Assembly: GCA_039090855.1 (NCBI GenBank)
Contig: CM077025.1
Location: forward strand, 98,312,489-98,376,488
Length of the DNA: 64,000 bases
DNA from: Macrothele yani
Taxonomy: Eukaryota; Arthropoda; Arachnida; Araneae; Macrothelidae
Direction of reading: 5' to 3'
The notes under the pieces are model-generated. The model was not told the origin of the DNA. It made no database searches and saw only the letters and a program-made list of their open reading frames with translations. This document shows, one piece after another, positions 9,078-19,103 of this stretch (its first letter is position 1; the number at the start of each line of letters is the position of its first letter). The translations under genes and the position numbers were made by a program.

Positions 9078-10617
9078 CACTGCCGGACAATTGCTAAGGA
9101 CGGATGACAATAGCAACGATAGCAACCATAATATGGAAGGCAGGAAAATGTGGAAGTTAGCATAAAGGCGGGATACAGTAAGACGTGTTGTGCGTATGCA
9201 AATTTTAGATTGCCGAACTTGTTCGTGACGTCATAGCGCTGATAAGAGATATAAAGGATTTGACGCGTACTGACCGTTGTTGTTCAAACGCAAAGTTGAA
9301 AGGGAAAGAATCAATTGACGAACTTGCAATTTTCAGTATGTCTTCCCGACATCACCTAGATGATTTTACGCGTGGCCGTATTATTGGCAAGATTGAAGAA
9401 GGGCGAAAAATAACAGATGTTGCCAGGGAGTTCGACGTCAGCCACAGTGTTGTTTCAAGGCTTTGGAAATCATTTCAAACAAATGGAGAGTGTAGCAAAC
9501 GTCACGGGGGAGGTCGTGTTCGCAGTACGACACCTGCAGAAGATCGGTACATAGTGCTATCAACGAAAAGACACCGGCGCAGCACAGCTAGTGAGGTAGC
9601 AAATCAGTTTATGGCTGCTACTGGCAAGCGGATCTCCAGAAAAACTGTCGCCAGACGTTTGCATGAAGGAGGACTATACGCCCGACGTCCTGTTGTGCGC
9701 ATCCCATTGTCCAGATGTCACCGTACCGCCCGTTTGCAATGGTGCCATCAACATCGCAATTGGACTGATAACGACTGTTCTGCTGTCCTCTTCTCAGATG
9801 AGAGTAGATACAGTCTATCGTCTGATTGTCGACGACAACTGATCTGGAGTGATAGTGGTACTGCATATTGTCCAGCAAACATACAGGAAAGGGACCGATA
9901 TCCGACATGTAGTGTCATGGTATGGGCTGGCATCATGATCAATGGCCGTACCTCCTCTATGTGCTTCCAACTGGGACTATGACTGGCCAACGATACATTA
10001 ATGATGTTCTGCTACCTCATGTTCGCATGTTCCGTGGTGCTGTCGGTGATAGATTCATTTTCATGGACGACAACGCAACATGTCATCGAACAGTCGCTGT
10101 CCAGGAGTGTCTTGAGAGCAAGGATATTCAACGCCTCGTATGGCCAGCACGTTCTCCAGATCTGAATCCCATTGAAAATGTGTGGGATGCTTTGGGGAGG
10201 AGTCTTGCTGGTCGCCAATGCCCTCCAATAAACAAGGACACCCTCATCCGTGCACTGACAGAGGAATGGGATAAATTACCCCAACAGCTGCTTGATAATG
10301 TTGTGCAAAGCATGACACGACGTGTGGAATCTTGCATCGCCCTCCATGGTGGCCATATCCCGTATTGACATTTTACGCCGGAACGCCTGCGGACGGTAAT
10401 TGCATTTTTTTCACGTTTACGTATTCTGCACAAAATGGCCTGTTTGTCTCTTGAACACGTTCCAAAGCCTTCTGGATTTCAAAGCACAATAAATTGTCTT
10501 TCTTGTAATGTCCTGGCATTCTGACATTATTTTATTTCACTTGGCATCAAACCACACTTACTTTTTTATGCGCTATATAGCCGTTTATGATCCGTCCTTA
10601 GCAATTGTCCAGCAGTG
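9078..10617 (+). mobile_element. Tc1-like transposon C, copy 1
   Basis: The ends are CACTGCCGGACAATTGCTAA and the right-hand complement closing ...TTAGCAATTGTCCAGCAGTG. TA flanks both sides (9076-9077, 10618-10619). It is 1540 bp, with long non-coding flanks. The left neighbour is PLE copy 2 and the right neighbour an RTE-like fragment. Copy 2 lies at 27384-28923 on the opposite strand and is the same length. Confidence 0.92.
9338..10368 (+). pseudogene. Tc1-like transposase (DD34E), one frameshift
   Basis: The frame starts at ATG 9338 (MSSRHHLDDFTRGRIIGKIE) with two N-terminal helix-turn-helix regions. It has the first aspartate in FSDESRYSL, the second in FMDDNATCHR, and the glutamate in [12 protein letters not shown], with 34 residues between the last two. 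Near 9955-9965 one base is missing relative to copy 2 (CCTCCTCT here against GTCCCTCT). This shifts the frame, so the first part ends at 9982 and the second continues 9922-10368, ending GGHIPY and TGA. Apart from that it is full length, about 343 residues. Confidence 0.9.
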
Positions 10618-10812
10618 TATATATATTAATGGAGATTGTTTAACCCACTTTCGTTTTGCTGACGACACAGCCATTTTTACAAGTGCCCCCTCAGAGCTAC
10701 AGAGTATGATCCAGGAACTTTCTGACAAAAGTGAAGAAGTGGGTTAAAGTCAACTTAGAGAAATTAAAACTGTTGTGCAATAAATACTTTTGCAGGAACT
10801 GAAGATCTAAAC
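10618..10812 (+). pseudogene. RTE-like reverse transcriptase fragment, left part of copy 2
   Basis: It encodes INGDCLTHFRFADDTAIFTS with the FADD catalytic motif, then APSELQSMIQELSDKSEEVG, matching the copy at 52271-52729. After a TAA the frame decays through LREIKTVVQ-like sequence. The copy continues at 12764 after the hAT insertion, where LDFEEAKL resumes the same protein. Its 5' limit coincides with the end of Tc1-like element C. Confidence 0.85.
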
Positions 10813-10845
10813 TAGATGTGGGGAACCTTTTCATGCCGAATAGCC

Positions 10846-11008
10846 GCATTAAGTTAGCTCTAACCTAACAAGGCCGCATTCAAGAAGCATCATATTGGAT
10901 ATACTTCGAAATATATATTATTTTTGAGCCGCATTAAGTTAGCTCTAACCTAACAAGGCCGCATTCAAGAAGCATCATATTGGATATACTTCGAAATATA
11001 TATTATTT
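10846..11008. repeat. direct duplication of ~82 bp
   Basis: GCCGCATTAAGTTAGCTCTA begins at 10846 and again at about 10928, each followed by the same ~60 bp ending in TTCGAAATATATATTATT. The two copies are nearly identical, so the duplication is recent relative to its host element. Confidence 0.85.
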
Positions 11009-11072
11009 TGTAAACATCTTACTGTGTACTAGTTAACTTCAAAAAAATTGAAAAAAATTGTTAACTTTAAAG

Positions 11073-11231
11073 TTAACTCACCTTATAATGACTTTGTTGT
11101 GACTGCTTTTTGTTAGAAAGCATTTGAATATTTAGTTGCAACATGGAGATCCGCACTTTTATCTGATCCTCTAGATGGGTATCCATCATTTGTGACCTTA
11201 AGAGCGTCTTGATTTGTGTTAGTTGGGAGAA
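11073..11231 (-). pseudogene. hAT transposase C-terminal fragment
   Basis: On the minus strand the frame reads FSQLTQIKTLLRSQMMDTHL, then EDQIKVRISMLQLNIQMLSN and KKQSQQSH before a TAA. The FS-LT-IKT--RS--MD-HL pattern and closing KKQ-Q-SH match the C-terminal end of hAT transposases of the GTF2IRD2/EPM2AIP1-like group. Only this short piece is readable. It fixes the element's coding strand as minus. Confidence 0.65.
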
Positions 11232-11390
11232 CGTAAATTCGTAGCATTAAGTAGTTGAAAATGCACGAAAAATGCAAGAAAGCATTCAAAATACAAGAAA
11301 GCATACGATTACATACACGAAAAATGCACAGATTACATGCAAGAAAGCATTTTTTGTGCATGTTGCCGAAGACGTGAGTATTCCATCGCA

Positions 11391-12420
11391 TCGCATTTTC
11401 AACACGTCTTTTGTAAAAAAAGATCGTGCTTATGTTATCGGTTTGTCAGTCCGTTCGTCCGTCTGTACCCACGATAACTCTGGAACTATTGGTCCGATTT
11501 GAAAAATTCTTTTTGCATTGGGAAGCTTGAAATATGGGAATGATGATCATTTATTTCGTCTTTTTTTATGATGCACAATTTCGCCGCTAGAGGGTGTAAA
11601 TGCAGATGATGTCGAATTCAAAAATACGTTTTATGCCACATATTTGCTTCTAAACATCCGATTGAAAAAATTATTTTATCTTTCGATTTCATTTATCTCG
11701 AAGAGTATTTTAGATGTAGTTACTTTTTCAAATTACGCATAGATTTTCCGCTAGGGGGCGTAAAAGTAAATTACATTTTCCCCGATAATCCTTCTTCTAA
11801 AGCTCCGATTTGAAAAATGTTTCCTTCAGCGGATACACCTCCTGATGGAAAATATTTTGCATATAATTTCTAATTTTTGGTAATAAATACTTTTTCCACC
11901 AGGGGGCGTAAGTGTTAATTTTTGCTTCTGATGTATTTGCCATAAAATATGAGCTTCTAAAATATCGATTGAAAAAATTCTTTCGTGGACTGATACCACT
12001 CACATCGATAAACCTTTTCGGAATATTTTCTTCTTAAAATATTCCACAGTTTCTCCGCCAGGGGGCGTAGATCTATATCTTATTTTTGTCGATATCTCTG
12101 TTTCTAAGAGTCCGATTTGAAAAATTCTTTCTGTGTTGGAGAGCGTTTCCGGTGCGAAATGTTTCTCATATAAATTCATGTTTTTCTTAACACACAAGTC
12201 TGTAACCACAGGGCGTAAGCTCACGATTCCGTTTGCAGCAATATCTGAGGGATTAAAAACCCGATTGAAAAACTTCTTTCTTCCGTCAGATATTATTGTT
12301 TTCCATACCGGTTCCATTGACTTTGAATAAGCTTTGATAAATTTAATTTGCGTCAGAACGGATTCAAAAGACGTGCTTATTACACCCGAAAATTCGGTGT
12401 CATTTTTCTTGTTCCATATT
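11391..12420 (+). repeat. ~150-bp divergent tandem array, copy 1 (about 6 units)
   Basis: A unit marked by CCGATTTGAAAAATTCTTT recurs at about 11495, 11658, 11805, 11966, 12112 and 12261. Each unit also carries a CGCTAGGGGGCGTAA-like block and a GATGGGAAATGTTTTGCAT-like block. The leader (11391-11490) and trailer (12306-12420, CCATTGACTTTGAATAAG) are shared with the array at 29531-31300, so the whole block is a dispersed element. The small frames inside are not genes. Confidence 0.75.
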
Positions 12421-12763
12421 TGAACTGGATCTTTTTTTAACGTCAAATCAGGTCTTTAAGATGCCATCTTCTGAGAGCTCAATCAATTCCGTCTTAGTCC
12501 TTTAGGAGCCATATAACTAAGTCATGAGCATAGCAGGTGTCAAAATAGTGTTTTAATTGTGGCCGTCAGTCGGGGAGCATTATTTCGTTGAATCTTCTTT
12601 TATTCTTTGGTATTTAAATACGGTCGTTTTAAGATTAAAATAAAAATAATAAAAGACGAACAAAAACATATGAATGCAAATAAAAGGATTTGTTCTGCAA
12701 AATCTGGATTCACTCAAAAGGCCGCACTTCATGGTCTAGAAGGCCGCAAATTCCCCACCCCTG

Positions 12764-13320
12764 GTCTAGACTTTGAAGAGGCAAAGTTATAAATAAATGA
12801 TGCATACATATACCTTAGACAACAGATATTAGAAGAGAGCCACATCGAAAACGAAATTAATAGGCGTGTAAAACTTGGCTGCAGTGCGTTCAGAAGAAAC
12901 TGTACAATTTTCAAGAGCAATTTATTATTACTTCTTACAAGAAAAGTGTTTAATCAGTGCATCCTCCAGTTCTTACTTACGGATCACAGATATGGACTTT
13001 AACGTCACAGATATGAAACGTAACTCATGAATCAGAAAAATGACAAGAGTGAATGACATCATGATAAAAGTAAAGAAGTGGCAATGTGCTGGCTGCATTG
13101 CTAGAAGAACTGATCACGGTTGGACAACTGAAATACTAGACAGGATACCGAGGGATAAGAAAAGATCCAGAAGAAGACCGCATGGGAGACGGTTGGATGA
13201 ACGATTGGATGAAATTCCAAAGCGTGATGGAGTTATACAGAAAATAATTCCTCAAGACAAAGAGCTCTGGAAGAAACTTGAGACTTTCATCCAGCAATAG
13301 ATGAAGAATGGTTGATGATA
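12764..13320 (+). pseudogene. RTE-like reverse transcriptase fragment, right part of copy 2
   Basis: The frame resumes after the hAT with LDFEEAKL, then YIYLRQQILEESHIENEINR and RKVFNQCILQ, equivalent to DTYVYLGQQISSEGHIDEEI in copy 4. From 13040 it reads MTRVNDIMIKVKKWQCAGCI, RRTDHGWTTEILDRIPRDKK and ELWKKLETFIQQ, ending at TAG 13298-13300. A short TGATGATAATGACGAG tail follows. Many frame breaks mean it is non-functional. The TSRK and basic RPHGRR tract is the typical C-terminal region of this family. Confidence 0.85.
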
Positions 13321-14226
13321 ATGACGAGTAACAAATTTCCAGGATTCCTGATGACAGTATAACTCCAGAAAAGATATTTCTACAAGATCCTTGAACATTG
13401 CTTATATTTAGCAGTTTTCTAGGTCCTGGTAATTGGTCGTAGATTTTGATACGTAAAATTGCAGTAGAACCTGCGTATAACAAGCTCGCGTGAGCCCAGA
13501 TTTAACGAGCAAAGACGAAACTTTTGATTTGTATAATGTTAATTCAAAGCTAATTTCATCGTTTTTAAAGAACGAAATTTTATGAAACCTCGGATTTAAT
13601 GAGGAGGACAAAAGCTAATATGACCACTTTAACGAGCAAAGTCACAAAATGTTAGGAAGTTCCATATTTAACGTGGTAGAGAAAATCCGTTAAGCACTGT
13701 CCTGGAATGGAGGAATAGAATGATGGCTTACAGGACCAAATTGTCGCTCATGGGAAATTTGGTGTGCTAGTGGAAGGATGTTGATAGAAAAGCAATTGGG
13801 GGGGGGTGGAATACATCACATGCTCAACGAACGAGCTGTGGCTTTTTTCCCCCACCCACTCCAAGGACTTACCTAGGGATTTTCTCGTCAGCAGAATTCA
13901 AAACGAACGACTTATTGCTTTGCTGAAAGGAATGGGTTAGATGTGAAGAGGTGAGCATTCTGACACCATCGTATGCAAAAGCCACTGATTGTGCGGGAAA
14001 TCTCCAACTTTTTTATAAGCAAACGGGTACGGCGATGACGAGGTATTTAAAAGCATAAAGTGTTATTCTAAGAAATTAAGGAAGCATTAATATAAAGCAA
14101 GACAAACATTTGATTCTTTTTTAAATATGTTTTTACATGATGTCTGTTTTGGAATTCGTTGCAACTATGTACCTATGTAAGTGCTTATTTCCTTTTAATT
14201 GTACTTCTATAGTTCATTATATAGTA
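13321..14226. other. unassigned region with weak Tigger/pogo-like traces
   Basis: Around 13459-13690 the motifs CAGTAGAACCTGCGTATAAC, TTTAACGAGCAAAG (twice) and CCGTTAAGCACTG resemble the ends and interior of pogo/Tigger-type MITEs, but a matching right terminus is not clear. A G-run sits at 13798-13806. No gene is seen. Confidence 0.35.
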
Positions 14227-15435
14227 TCTACCAACAAGTAATTGGACACACCTGCAATCGACGATATCTGCGGTCCTGATACACGTCACGGCCGCCGCCG
14301 TTAATTATCGTGTGGAAAACAACAACGCAACCAGTCGCATGCAAGATGCCACGCAGTTCGGAGCTCTCTGATTTCGAGAAAGGTGTAATCGTCGGGTATC
14401 ACAGAAATGGCCAATCCATACGTGACATATCCAGCGAGTTGAAATACCCAAAATCGACAGTGGCCTACGTGGTTGGCAAGTGGAAGATGAGAGGTGACTG
14501 TCGGAATGTGCCCCGACCGGGTAGACCCACAAAACTGGGAGTTAGAGACCGACGGGTGCTGGCCAGAGAAATTCATAAGAACCGCACCAAATCGATGGGC
14601 CACATCCGCGAGGAGTTTCAACAGGCATCCGGGAGTGTTCTTTCGATAAATACCATCCGCAAGGAAGCCCATCTGCTCGGTTATCATGGACGTGCTGCCG
14701 CCCACAAGCCTTTGATCACCAAGTCCAATAGCGCTGCTTGGCTAACGTGGTACAAAGAACGTCGACAGTGGACCGTTGAACAGTGGAAACAGGTTCTCTG
14801 GAGCGACGAATCAAGATTCACCCTCTACCGTTCGGATGGCAGGGTCTGGGTTTGACGTCTGCCTGGAAAACGCCTCCTGCCGAAATGTATTGTGCCAACT
14901 GTGAAGTTTGACGGCGGTGGAATTATGCTATGGGGGTGTTTCTCCTGGTATGGCACGGGACCCTTGGTCGCAATTCCTGGTAGACTCAACGCCGAGACCT
15001 ACTGCACCATTTTGGATGACCATGCGCTTCCTACGTTGTGGCAGTTTTACGGGGTGGACCCATGTTACTTTCAGGATGACAATGCCACCTGTCATGTTGC
15101 GAGGTCCACCATGGCTTGGTATGGTGACAATGGGGTTAATCGAATGGACTGGCCTGCACACAGCCCGGACCTTAACCCTATCGAGCACCACTGGGACGAG
15201 TTGGAGCGTCGACTTAAGGGGTGCCCCTACCGTCCGAAATCAGTGAAGGAACTGACCTGTCTTCTCCAAGCCGAGTGGAAGAAAATACCGCTAGCCGTCG
15301 TACAACGTCTGGTTGAGAGTATTCCCCGGAGGGTCGCAGCTGTAATCGCCGCTCGTAGAGGCTCCACCAACTATTGAAGGTAAATAAACTTCCTTTTCCT
15401 TTGCTATCACAGGTGTACAATTACTTGTTGGTAGA
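14227..15435 (+). mobile_element. Tc1-like transposon D
   Basis: The ends are TCTACCAACAAGTAATTG and CAATTACTTGTTGGTAGA, perfect inverted repeats at the margins, flanked by TA (14225-14226, 15436-15437). The 1209-bp length and one gene filling most of it are typical of Tc1. No other copy is in the window. Confidence 0.92.
14346..15377 (+). pseudogene. Tc1-like transposase (DD34E), single nonsense codon
   Basis: A 343-residue frame runs from MPRSSELSDFEKGVIVGYHR at 14346 to STNY and TGA at 15377. It is interrupted only by TGA at 14853-14855 within RVWV-stop-RLPGKR, where relatives have tryptophan or arginine. It contains the paired DNA-binding domain with GRPTK, and WSDESRFTLY with the first aspartate. 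Further on are [13 protein letters not shown] with the second and [13 protein letters not shown] with the glutamate, with 34 residues between the last two. The upstream ATG at 14310 is in frame but precedes the family start. One point change away from an open gene, it is a young inactive copy. Confidence 0.92.
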
Positions 15436-15458
15436 TAGTGTATATCCACTATAGTTTA

Positions 15459-15507
15459 TCTTATATATCCATAACAATTGTACTGCTGCAATTGTTATGG
15501 ATATACA
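15459..15507. repeat. short perfect palindrome next to the DD41D element
   Basis: TATATCCATAACAATTG and CAATTGTTATGGATATA are perfect reverse complements separated by TACTGCTG. The right arm ends at the TA target site of the next element. Likely the remnant of a small foldback. Confidence 0.7.
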
Positions 15508-16832
15508 GGGTGTCCACAAAGTCTCTTTACAACTTTGTACATTTATTACGGACACCCTGTACTAAGCAAGTTCATGGTATTTGTTGTATAATATACCGTA
15601 AATACCAAAGTTTTAATTGACATTATAATTTTTTGTTATAGGTCCCTTACTGACGTAGCAGGTGCTGTTCTATGAAAATGTGGTCCCTACAAGAGAGCTC
15701 AGTGCGTCGCTTGGCTCATCGAAACAAAATCTTATACACAAACGCAACGACATTTCCGAACTAAGTATTGAAAAACCCCGCTATCTCGTCCTTGTATCAG
15801 CCATGGCACCAGAAATTCATGGAGTCTGGGTCCATGTTGGATCAAGATCGTAGTGGCCGCCCACGAACATCGAATGAAGACACCGAATGTGTTCGTGATT
15901 CATTTTCACGAAGCCCGAAGAAATCCATTTGTTCCGCTGCCAGAGAACTACGAATGCCCCGGTCCACGGCACACAGGGTGCTACATAGATATCTACACTT
16001 ACATGCATACAAAGTACAACTGTTACAAGCACTTGAGGCAAACGATAGACCACGACGAAAAGAATTCGCAGTGATGATGCTGGATAGACTGATTGAAGAT
16101 CCCGAGTTTTTCACACATGTTTGTTTTACAGATGAGGCAACTTTTCATGTCTCTGGGCAGTTAAACAGAAACTATGTCAGGATTTGGAGGTCTGAAAATA
16201 CTCATGCGTTTATGGAACATGCGAGAGACAGTCTTAAAGTGAACGTGTAGTGCGGTGTTATGCATAACCTAGTCCTTGCACCACTTTTCTTCAGTGAGAA
16301 AACAGTGACGGCAGATGTTTACCTGGATGTTTTGCGTGAGTATGTAGTGCCACAGTTGGCGGCCCTACAACCAAGCGTAATATTCCAACAGGACGGCGCG
16401 CCACCACATTGAGGACGGCACGTTCTGGACTTTTTAAACACAATATTCGCTGGGAGGTGGATTGGACTTGATGGTCCAATGGCATGACCACCCCGTTTCC
16501 CCGACGTCACACCTCTGGACTTTTTTGTATGGGGATATGTGAAGGATATCGCGTATCGGACAAAGTTGCAGGACATCGATGATCTGAAATCGCGGATCAA
16601 CAATGCGATTTCGGCCATTACTGAGGACATGCTGCAGCGCACATGGTTGGCACTGGAGTTTCGGCTAAATGTTCTACACGCAACAAATGGTGCGCATATT
16701 TAGCTTTTGTATTGAGGTAGAAAAAACTTTAGTCTTTGCTCTTACTTATGTGCTCAACCACATTTGTCTATCTCATACAGTGCAATCCGTAAAAAATGTG
16801 CAAAATTGTAAAGAGACTTTGTGGACACCCTG
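15506..16832 (+). mobile_element. Tc1/mariner-superfamily transposon, DD41D type, element 1
   Basis: The 27-bp ends begin CAGGGTGTCCACAAAGTCTC and are perfect or near-perfect inverted repeats. They are flanked by TA (15504-15505, 16833-16834). A second short copy of the end sequence (GGACACCCTGTA) occurs inverted at 15549-15560, giving a hairpin at the left end. The gene fills the middle on the plus strand. Confidence 0.9.
15678..16703 (+). pseudogene. DD41D-type transposase pseudogene
   Basis: It starts MWSLQE at 15678 and frameshifts early. It is then readable from 15768 (WHQKFMESGSMLDQDRSGRP, then MPRSTAHRVLHRYLHLHAYK) with a helix-turn-helix and the first aspartate in VCFTDEATFHVSG. After a TAG at 16248-16250 it continues in frame: FQQDGAPPH with the second aspartate (codon 16392), and PLDFFVWGYVKD with the third (codon 16518). 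Forty-one residues separate these two and the last acid is D, hence DD41D. Further stops at codons where relatives have tryptophan (for instance after APPH) make it inactive. It ends NGAHI and TAG. Confidence 0.85.
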
Positions 16833-16861
16833 TATAATATAAACTATAGCGTAACACCAAT

Positions 16862-16990
16862 TTAGGGGTGGCCTGGCTCGAAAACCGCATCGTTCTGCTC
16901 CGGAGCCAAATGTTTTTCCAATTAAGCTACACCGACAAAGTTTGTCGCTGCAACTTTTCTGACTTGACATGTGCCCTCCTTTTCGTAGGT
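16862..16990 (-). repeat. tRNA-like module, family C, copy 1
   Basis: On the minus strand it reads a tRNA-like head, GTCGGTGTAGCTTAATTGG, CTCCGGAGC in the anticodon arm and a degraded B-box, preceded by CACATGTCAAG. Six further copies with the same order lie at 17025, 29375, 31316, 33110, 33330 and 63620. No intact cloverleaf is formed. Confidence 0.65.
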
Positions 16991-17024
16991 TTCCGGTTCA
17001 GCCGGTAAACCACGCTTGTCACTA

Positions 17025-17290
17025 AAATAGAAGGAATTCTCATTAAGTCCAGATGATGCGTGGAACGAACCTCACACATTTTTCGACGAACCCAGCAGCC
17101 AGGAGATTCATTTTACGTTCGGTCGCCTATAGGAAAACCCCAATTTGCCTGTGGCGGAACTCGAACCTGCATCATTCTGCTCCGGAGCCGAATGCTTTCC
17201 CAATTAAGCTACACTGACAAGGCTTAGCACTGCTACTTTCCGTCTTGACATGTGCGTCACCTCATAGGTAGATACGTCACAAAACGCATA
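17025..17290 (-). repeat. tRNA-like module, family C, copy 2, with leader
   Basis: The leader AAGGAATTCTCATTAAGTCC, then CACACATTTTTCGACGAACC and AGCCAGGAGATTCATTTT, is followed by a tRNA-like segment 17146-17222 on the minus strand with TCCGGAGC and a GTTCGAGTTCC B-box. The leader is shared with the copies at 31316, 33330 and 63795. Together they define a ~270-bp dispersed repeat. Confidence 0.7.
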
Positions 17291-17325
17291 TGCCTGTTAT
17301 CAGTTATGCATATTTTTACATCAAA

Positions 17326-17709
17326 CAGATATCATCGCTCTATCCACGTTAATAATGGAGTCTCGGAAAAATTCTCATCGGCCGCCACCGGGAATCGAAC
17401 CCAGGGTCTTCCAGTTACGTGCCAGACATGCTACCACTACACCACAGCTGCCTCGAATTCTCCAGACTCACATACGACTAACTGTCAAACCACATGACAG
17501 GTTGCTTCTTGGAGCCCCGACAATGCTGGGGATACGCCAAAGATGGAAAACAGCAATTGAACAAATAACTAGGAGGCAAATGGATCATTAATTCAAACAC
17601 TCGACGAGTCTTAATACGTGTTTTCCGAGACTCACTTATTAACGTGGATAGAGCGATGATATCTGTTTAGTGTTCCTGATCCACATCGAGTGTTCGAATT
17701 AATGATGCG
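17326..17709. repeat. nested inverted repeats (foldback) enclosing a tRNA-like segment
   Basis: The outer arms 17326-17372 and 17622-17668 are reverse complements over ~46 bp (shared ATATCATCGCTCTATCCACG). A second pair, 17582-17604 (ATCATTAATTCAAACACTCG) and 17687-17708, overlaps the first in an alternating order, so both cannot be simple nested stems of one hairpin. A tRNA-like segment lies between the outer arms at 17375-17454. Confidence 0.65.
17375..17454 (-). repeat. tRNA-like segment, family D
   Basis: On the minus strand it reads GGCAGCTGTGGTGTAGTGGT (A-box), a degraded middle and GGGTTCGATTCCCGGTGG (B-box and T-arm). It resembles a tRNA head of a SINE. The anticodon arm does not fold well, so a functional tRNA is unlikely. 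Confidence 0.55.
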
Positions 17710-18019
17710 TATTTTTACACGGTGGGATTTTTCATCCCAAAACGGATTTAACGAGAATCTTACTATCTCCGACTTCCATTTTCGAGCAGAATTTGATCAA
17801 GGGCACGGGCGCCTGCAGAAAATTTTTCAAGGGGGGTCAAGTGTAATTAATTAAGGTTTGGCTATGCAGAAAACAGTAATTCGTGAAAATGAAAGATTAA
17901 TACTATTACTATTACTACTACTTACTACATTAGAACACTACTACTACTGTTATTATTATTGTTATTAATTGATGCTGCTCTTGAAGAAAGTGTATGTTAG
18001 TAATAGTCATGTATTATCA
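17710..18019. other. unassigned region with ATT/ACT simple repeats
   Basis: A TACTATTACTATTACTACTA-like tract runs 17910-17965. No gene or element ends are seen. Confidence 0.5.
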
Positions 18020-18027
18020 TGTACATT

Positions 18028-19095
18028 CAGTGATGTAGAAGGGGCTTAGCGGTGCTAAAACACTATTTTTTTAGGCTTAGCGCCGCTAAGGCACTTTTCG
18101 TTGTTACTTGGTAAGAGAATGTGGGCACAGAAGCTTTTTAAATGATTATGTATGTAAAAATATGTAGGCAAAACCGTGTTCTGTATGCAAACATATTCGT
18201 ATCTTAACCGAATGTTCATAATACAGAAATGGCCGCCCCGGTGGTGGAGTGGTCTGAGGCGCAGGCTTCTGACCATTGTTCCGATCTAAGACTGAGTCCC
18301 AACCTCAGATGAGTCATGGGTAGTGTACATGGCCACAAAGGTTCTGGATGTGTCTCTTCCCTGGAGCAAGTGGCCCGAAATTAGGAACCGGCGTCTGCTT
18401 ATAAGCCATACGAGTTGCCCATGGTAGTTGTTAAACCCAGTAACAAATAAAAAGTACTGTGTTGACTGATCTACATAGTTCGATAACGCAGTAGGGTGTC
18501 TCATAAATCATAAGATTCTATCACAAATAGAATGTGATCTCCTTTGTCTACACGACAGTCAAAATAAATTTGTAGAAGATGGCTACTCCGTAGGGTTAAG
18601 ATCGTAGTGCTCAGAGTGAAAACGGTAGTGATGGACATTTGTATTAAACAACTCACCACTGGTATCGATTCCAATAGAAGTATTCTCGAGAGCTCACTCT
18701 CTGACTCCTTACAGACAATACAACAATCTTCCATATGTACCACATACCAGTAAAAACGGCGCAGTAGTTATATTGAATTGATGTTACCCTGTTAGTTCCC
18801 AAATATTCCCAATATATATTTAAAATCGTATAGAACGACACAGAGCCGTATTTAAACAAAAATTTTATAATCTTAGCCTATGTCGCTCACGTTGCATTCT
18901 TCCTGTTATTTAAAATTGCTCAGATTACACAGTTTTAAGCAGTTTTAATACAAACTGATATTGGTAATTAGTAACGAAAATTTAAAAAATAATAATAAAT
19001 AATAAAAACAACGAATCAGATTTTGAAAATTTCGAAGGTATTTTTCCTTGTCCGTTCACTGCTAAGGCACCTCTTTATTTAGAACTACATCACTG
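18028..19095. mobile_element. hAT-like non-autonomous transposon 3
   Basis: A perfect 8-bp duplication TGTACATT flanks it (18020-18027, 19096-19103). The ends are CAGTGATGTAG and CTACATCACTG, with GCTAAGGCAC repeated just inside both ends. It contains a family A SINE at 18234-18455 and no readable transposase. At 1068 bp it is a non-autonomous or internally deleted copy. Confidence 0.88.
18234..18455 (+). repeat. tRNA-derived SINE, family A, diverged copy
   Basis: It starts GCCGCCCCGGTGGTGGAGTG and keeps the body blocks TCTTCCCTGGAGCAAGTG and GGCGTCTGCTTATAAGCC, ending CAAATAAAAAG. The B-box is degraded (GACTGAGTCCC). The poly-A tail is short, so it is an old insertion into the hAT. Confidence 0.8.
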
Positions 19096-19103
19096 TGTAC
19101 ATT

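Larger units (their letters stand above)
10813..12763 (-). mobile_element. hAT-like transposon 2 inserted in the RTE copy
   Basis: The ends are TAGATGTGGGGAA at the left and TTCCCCACCCCTG at the right, imperfect inverted repeats of hAT type. The flanking 8-mers ATCTAAAC (10805-10812) and GTCTAGAC (12764-12771) match at 6 of 8 positions. The RTE protein reads across the gap when it is removed. It carries a transposase C-terminal fragment on the minus strand near the left end, an ~80-bp duplication and a large tandem array. It is about 1.95 kb long, part of which is the array. Confidence 0.7.
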
